This document shows, piece by piece, positions 63,317 to 64,000 of a stretch of 64,000 nucleotides of DNA. Where the stretch lies: the NCBI GenBank assembly GCA_046348545.1, contig JAXMEB010000003.1, positions 744,001 to 808,000 of the forward strand. Direction: 5' to 3'. A program made the translations under genes and the position numbers. Under the pieces are notes generated by a model that saw only the letters and a program-made list of their open reading frames with translations, made no database searches and was not told the origin of the DNA. Position 1 is the first letter of the stretch; each line of letters starts with the position of its first letter. Source of the DNA: JAXMEB01 sp046348545. Lineage in GTDB: Bacteria > Pseudomonadota > Gammaproteobacteria > Berkiellales > Berkiellaceae.

Positions 63317-64000
63317 TTATTGTTCCCAATAATACGGGTTTTTTGGAATGCACATCTCAACAATATGGTTGCCGTATCCACCGTATGGATTGATGACCTC
63401 GGATGTATCAATTCCATCATAGCCAAAGCAACGCCAATCACCATCATCTTGTAAGGATGAGGTCGAGACTCTGACATTTGAGAGTGATGACTCTTCTAGC
63501 CCTTGAATTGAATCGTTTCCATATTTGATGACGTCGCTAAGCTTGAGTTCTCTGATATCATTCATGCGCTTTGAAATCGCATGTTCCGCGGCTTGCTGAT
63601 GAACCATACGCGCTGCATGAGGCATGTTATGAATAATCTCTAGCTTTAGAGCATTGTTATTGACAATATGCCCTGGATCGCTAAACAGGCTAATATTGTT
63701 TTTTATAAAATCTAATGTATTTCCATCTTGGTAATTTCCATTTCGATCGACCGGCACCGTAAGCAAGGTATTCGTTGAGGCATCAACCATCATGGGAAAT
63801 GTAATGCCTTTCGTAAGCCCAAACATATCGTAGTAAAATATCTTTCCATTTGGCGTCTCTACAATAGCGGCAGAAGGTGCCATCCAAGGAACGCTTTTAC
63901 CCCAATGGACAATAGAACCATTCATATTTTCAGCGGTAAAGAATGGGGAGGCTTGAAAATCTGCTCTTGTTGCATGTACGATTTGATAATTGGTGTCACT
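63317..64000 (-). CDS. Uncharacterised protein, 3' part (gene continues past the window end)
   Basis: The frame is open from the stop at 63317 to the window edge, giving 227 visible residues. The first ATG in view (63925) is internal, since SDTNYQIVHATRADFQASPFF precedes it in frame. The protein looks soluble with mixed strands and helices (APSAAIVETPNGKIFYYDMFG, TLLTVPVDRNGNYQDG, ARMVHQQAAEHAISKRM) and ends IPKNPYYWEQ. No family is recognised. It is convergent with the oxidase operon. Confidence 0.65.
   Translation of the reverse strand, partial: SDTNYQIVHATRADFQASPFFTAENMNGSIVHWGKSVPWMAPSAAIVETPNGKIFYYDMFGLTKGITFPMMVDASTNTLLTVPVDRNGNYQDGNTLDFIKNNISLFSDPGHIVNNNALKLEIIHNMPHAARMVHQQAAEHAISKRMNDIRELKLSDVIKYGNDSIQGLEESSLSNVRVSTSSLQDDGDWRCFGYDGIDTSEVINPYGGYGNHIVEMCIPKNPYYWEQ

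Overview
The window is 64 kb of a moderately AT-rich gammaproteobacterial chromosome. Gene orders typical of the class are preserved: zapA/6S RNA/ygfA facing pepP-ubiH-ubiI-gcvTHP; rppH-ptsP-lgt-thyA-folA; aroQ-accB-accC-prmA-dusB-fis-purH-purD. Set among these are genes of eukaryotic flavour: an ankyrin-RasGEF protein, three patatin-like phospholipases, a Sel1-repeat lipoprotein, and two proteins ending in host-type CaaX prenylation boxes. Together with a split glycine decarboxylase (gcvPA/gcvPB), this points to a host-associated member of the Legionellales (Legionella/Coxiella/Berkiella-like). That placement is inference; no rRNA or other taxonomic marker was available.

Layout. 0-3.5 kb: a degraded repeat, a DUF502 membrane protein and the Ank-RasGEF gene. 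3.5-5.8 kb (minus): rpiA, an EVE-domain gene, ygfA, 6S RNA and zapA, with a clear sigma70 promoter. 6-14 kb: pepP, ubiH, ubiI and the glycine cleavage operon. 14-26 kb: outer-membrane protein, rppH, ptsP, a GGDEF/EAL protein, tauE, lgt, thyA, folA, an unknown coiled-coil protein and a DUF374 acyltransferase. 26-34 kb (minus): the purine, acetyl-CoA carboxylase and translation-modification cluster. 34-41 kb: CaaX patatin, dsbD, a PleD-like cyclase, and groESL behind a CIRCE operator. 41-50 kb: an orphan gene, coq7, small coiled-coil and membrane proteins, an MFS transporter, the Sel1 lipoprotein, a beta-barrel protein, ihfB, rpoS and a PiT phosphate transporter. 50-60 kb: a GGCT-like protein, mutH, patatin, ung, glsA, two EamA transporters, dapB, a third patatin, the CKLL protein and arfB. 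60-64 kb: a CIO-type bd oxidase with its DUF2474 small subunit, and a truncated unknown gene at the edge.

The most unusual feature is a family of short palindromic-ended repeats (TATACCC...GGGTATA). One copy sits inside gcvT and another at the 3' end of lgt; both are in frame and leave the host gene open. The four intact copies imply net insertions of 87, 99, 126 and 162 bp, all multiples of three, in the manner of Rickettsia palindromic elements. The second theme is a candidate host-interaction set (RasGEF, CAIM patatin, CKLL protein, other patatins) dispersed singly among housekeeping genes rather than in an island.

No tRNA, rRNA, CRISPR array, transposase or prophage gene was seen.
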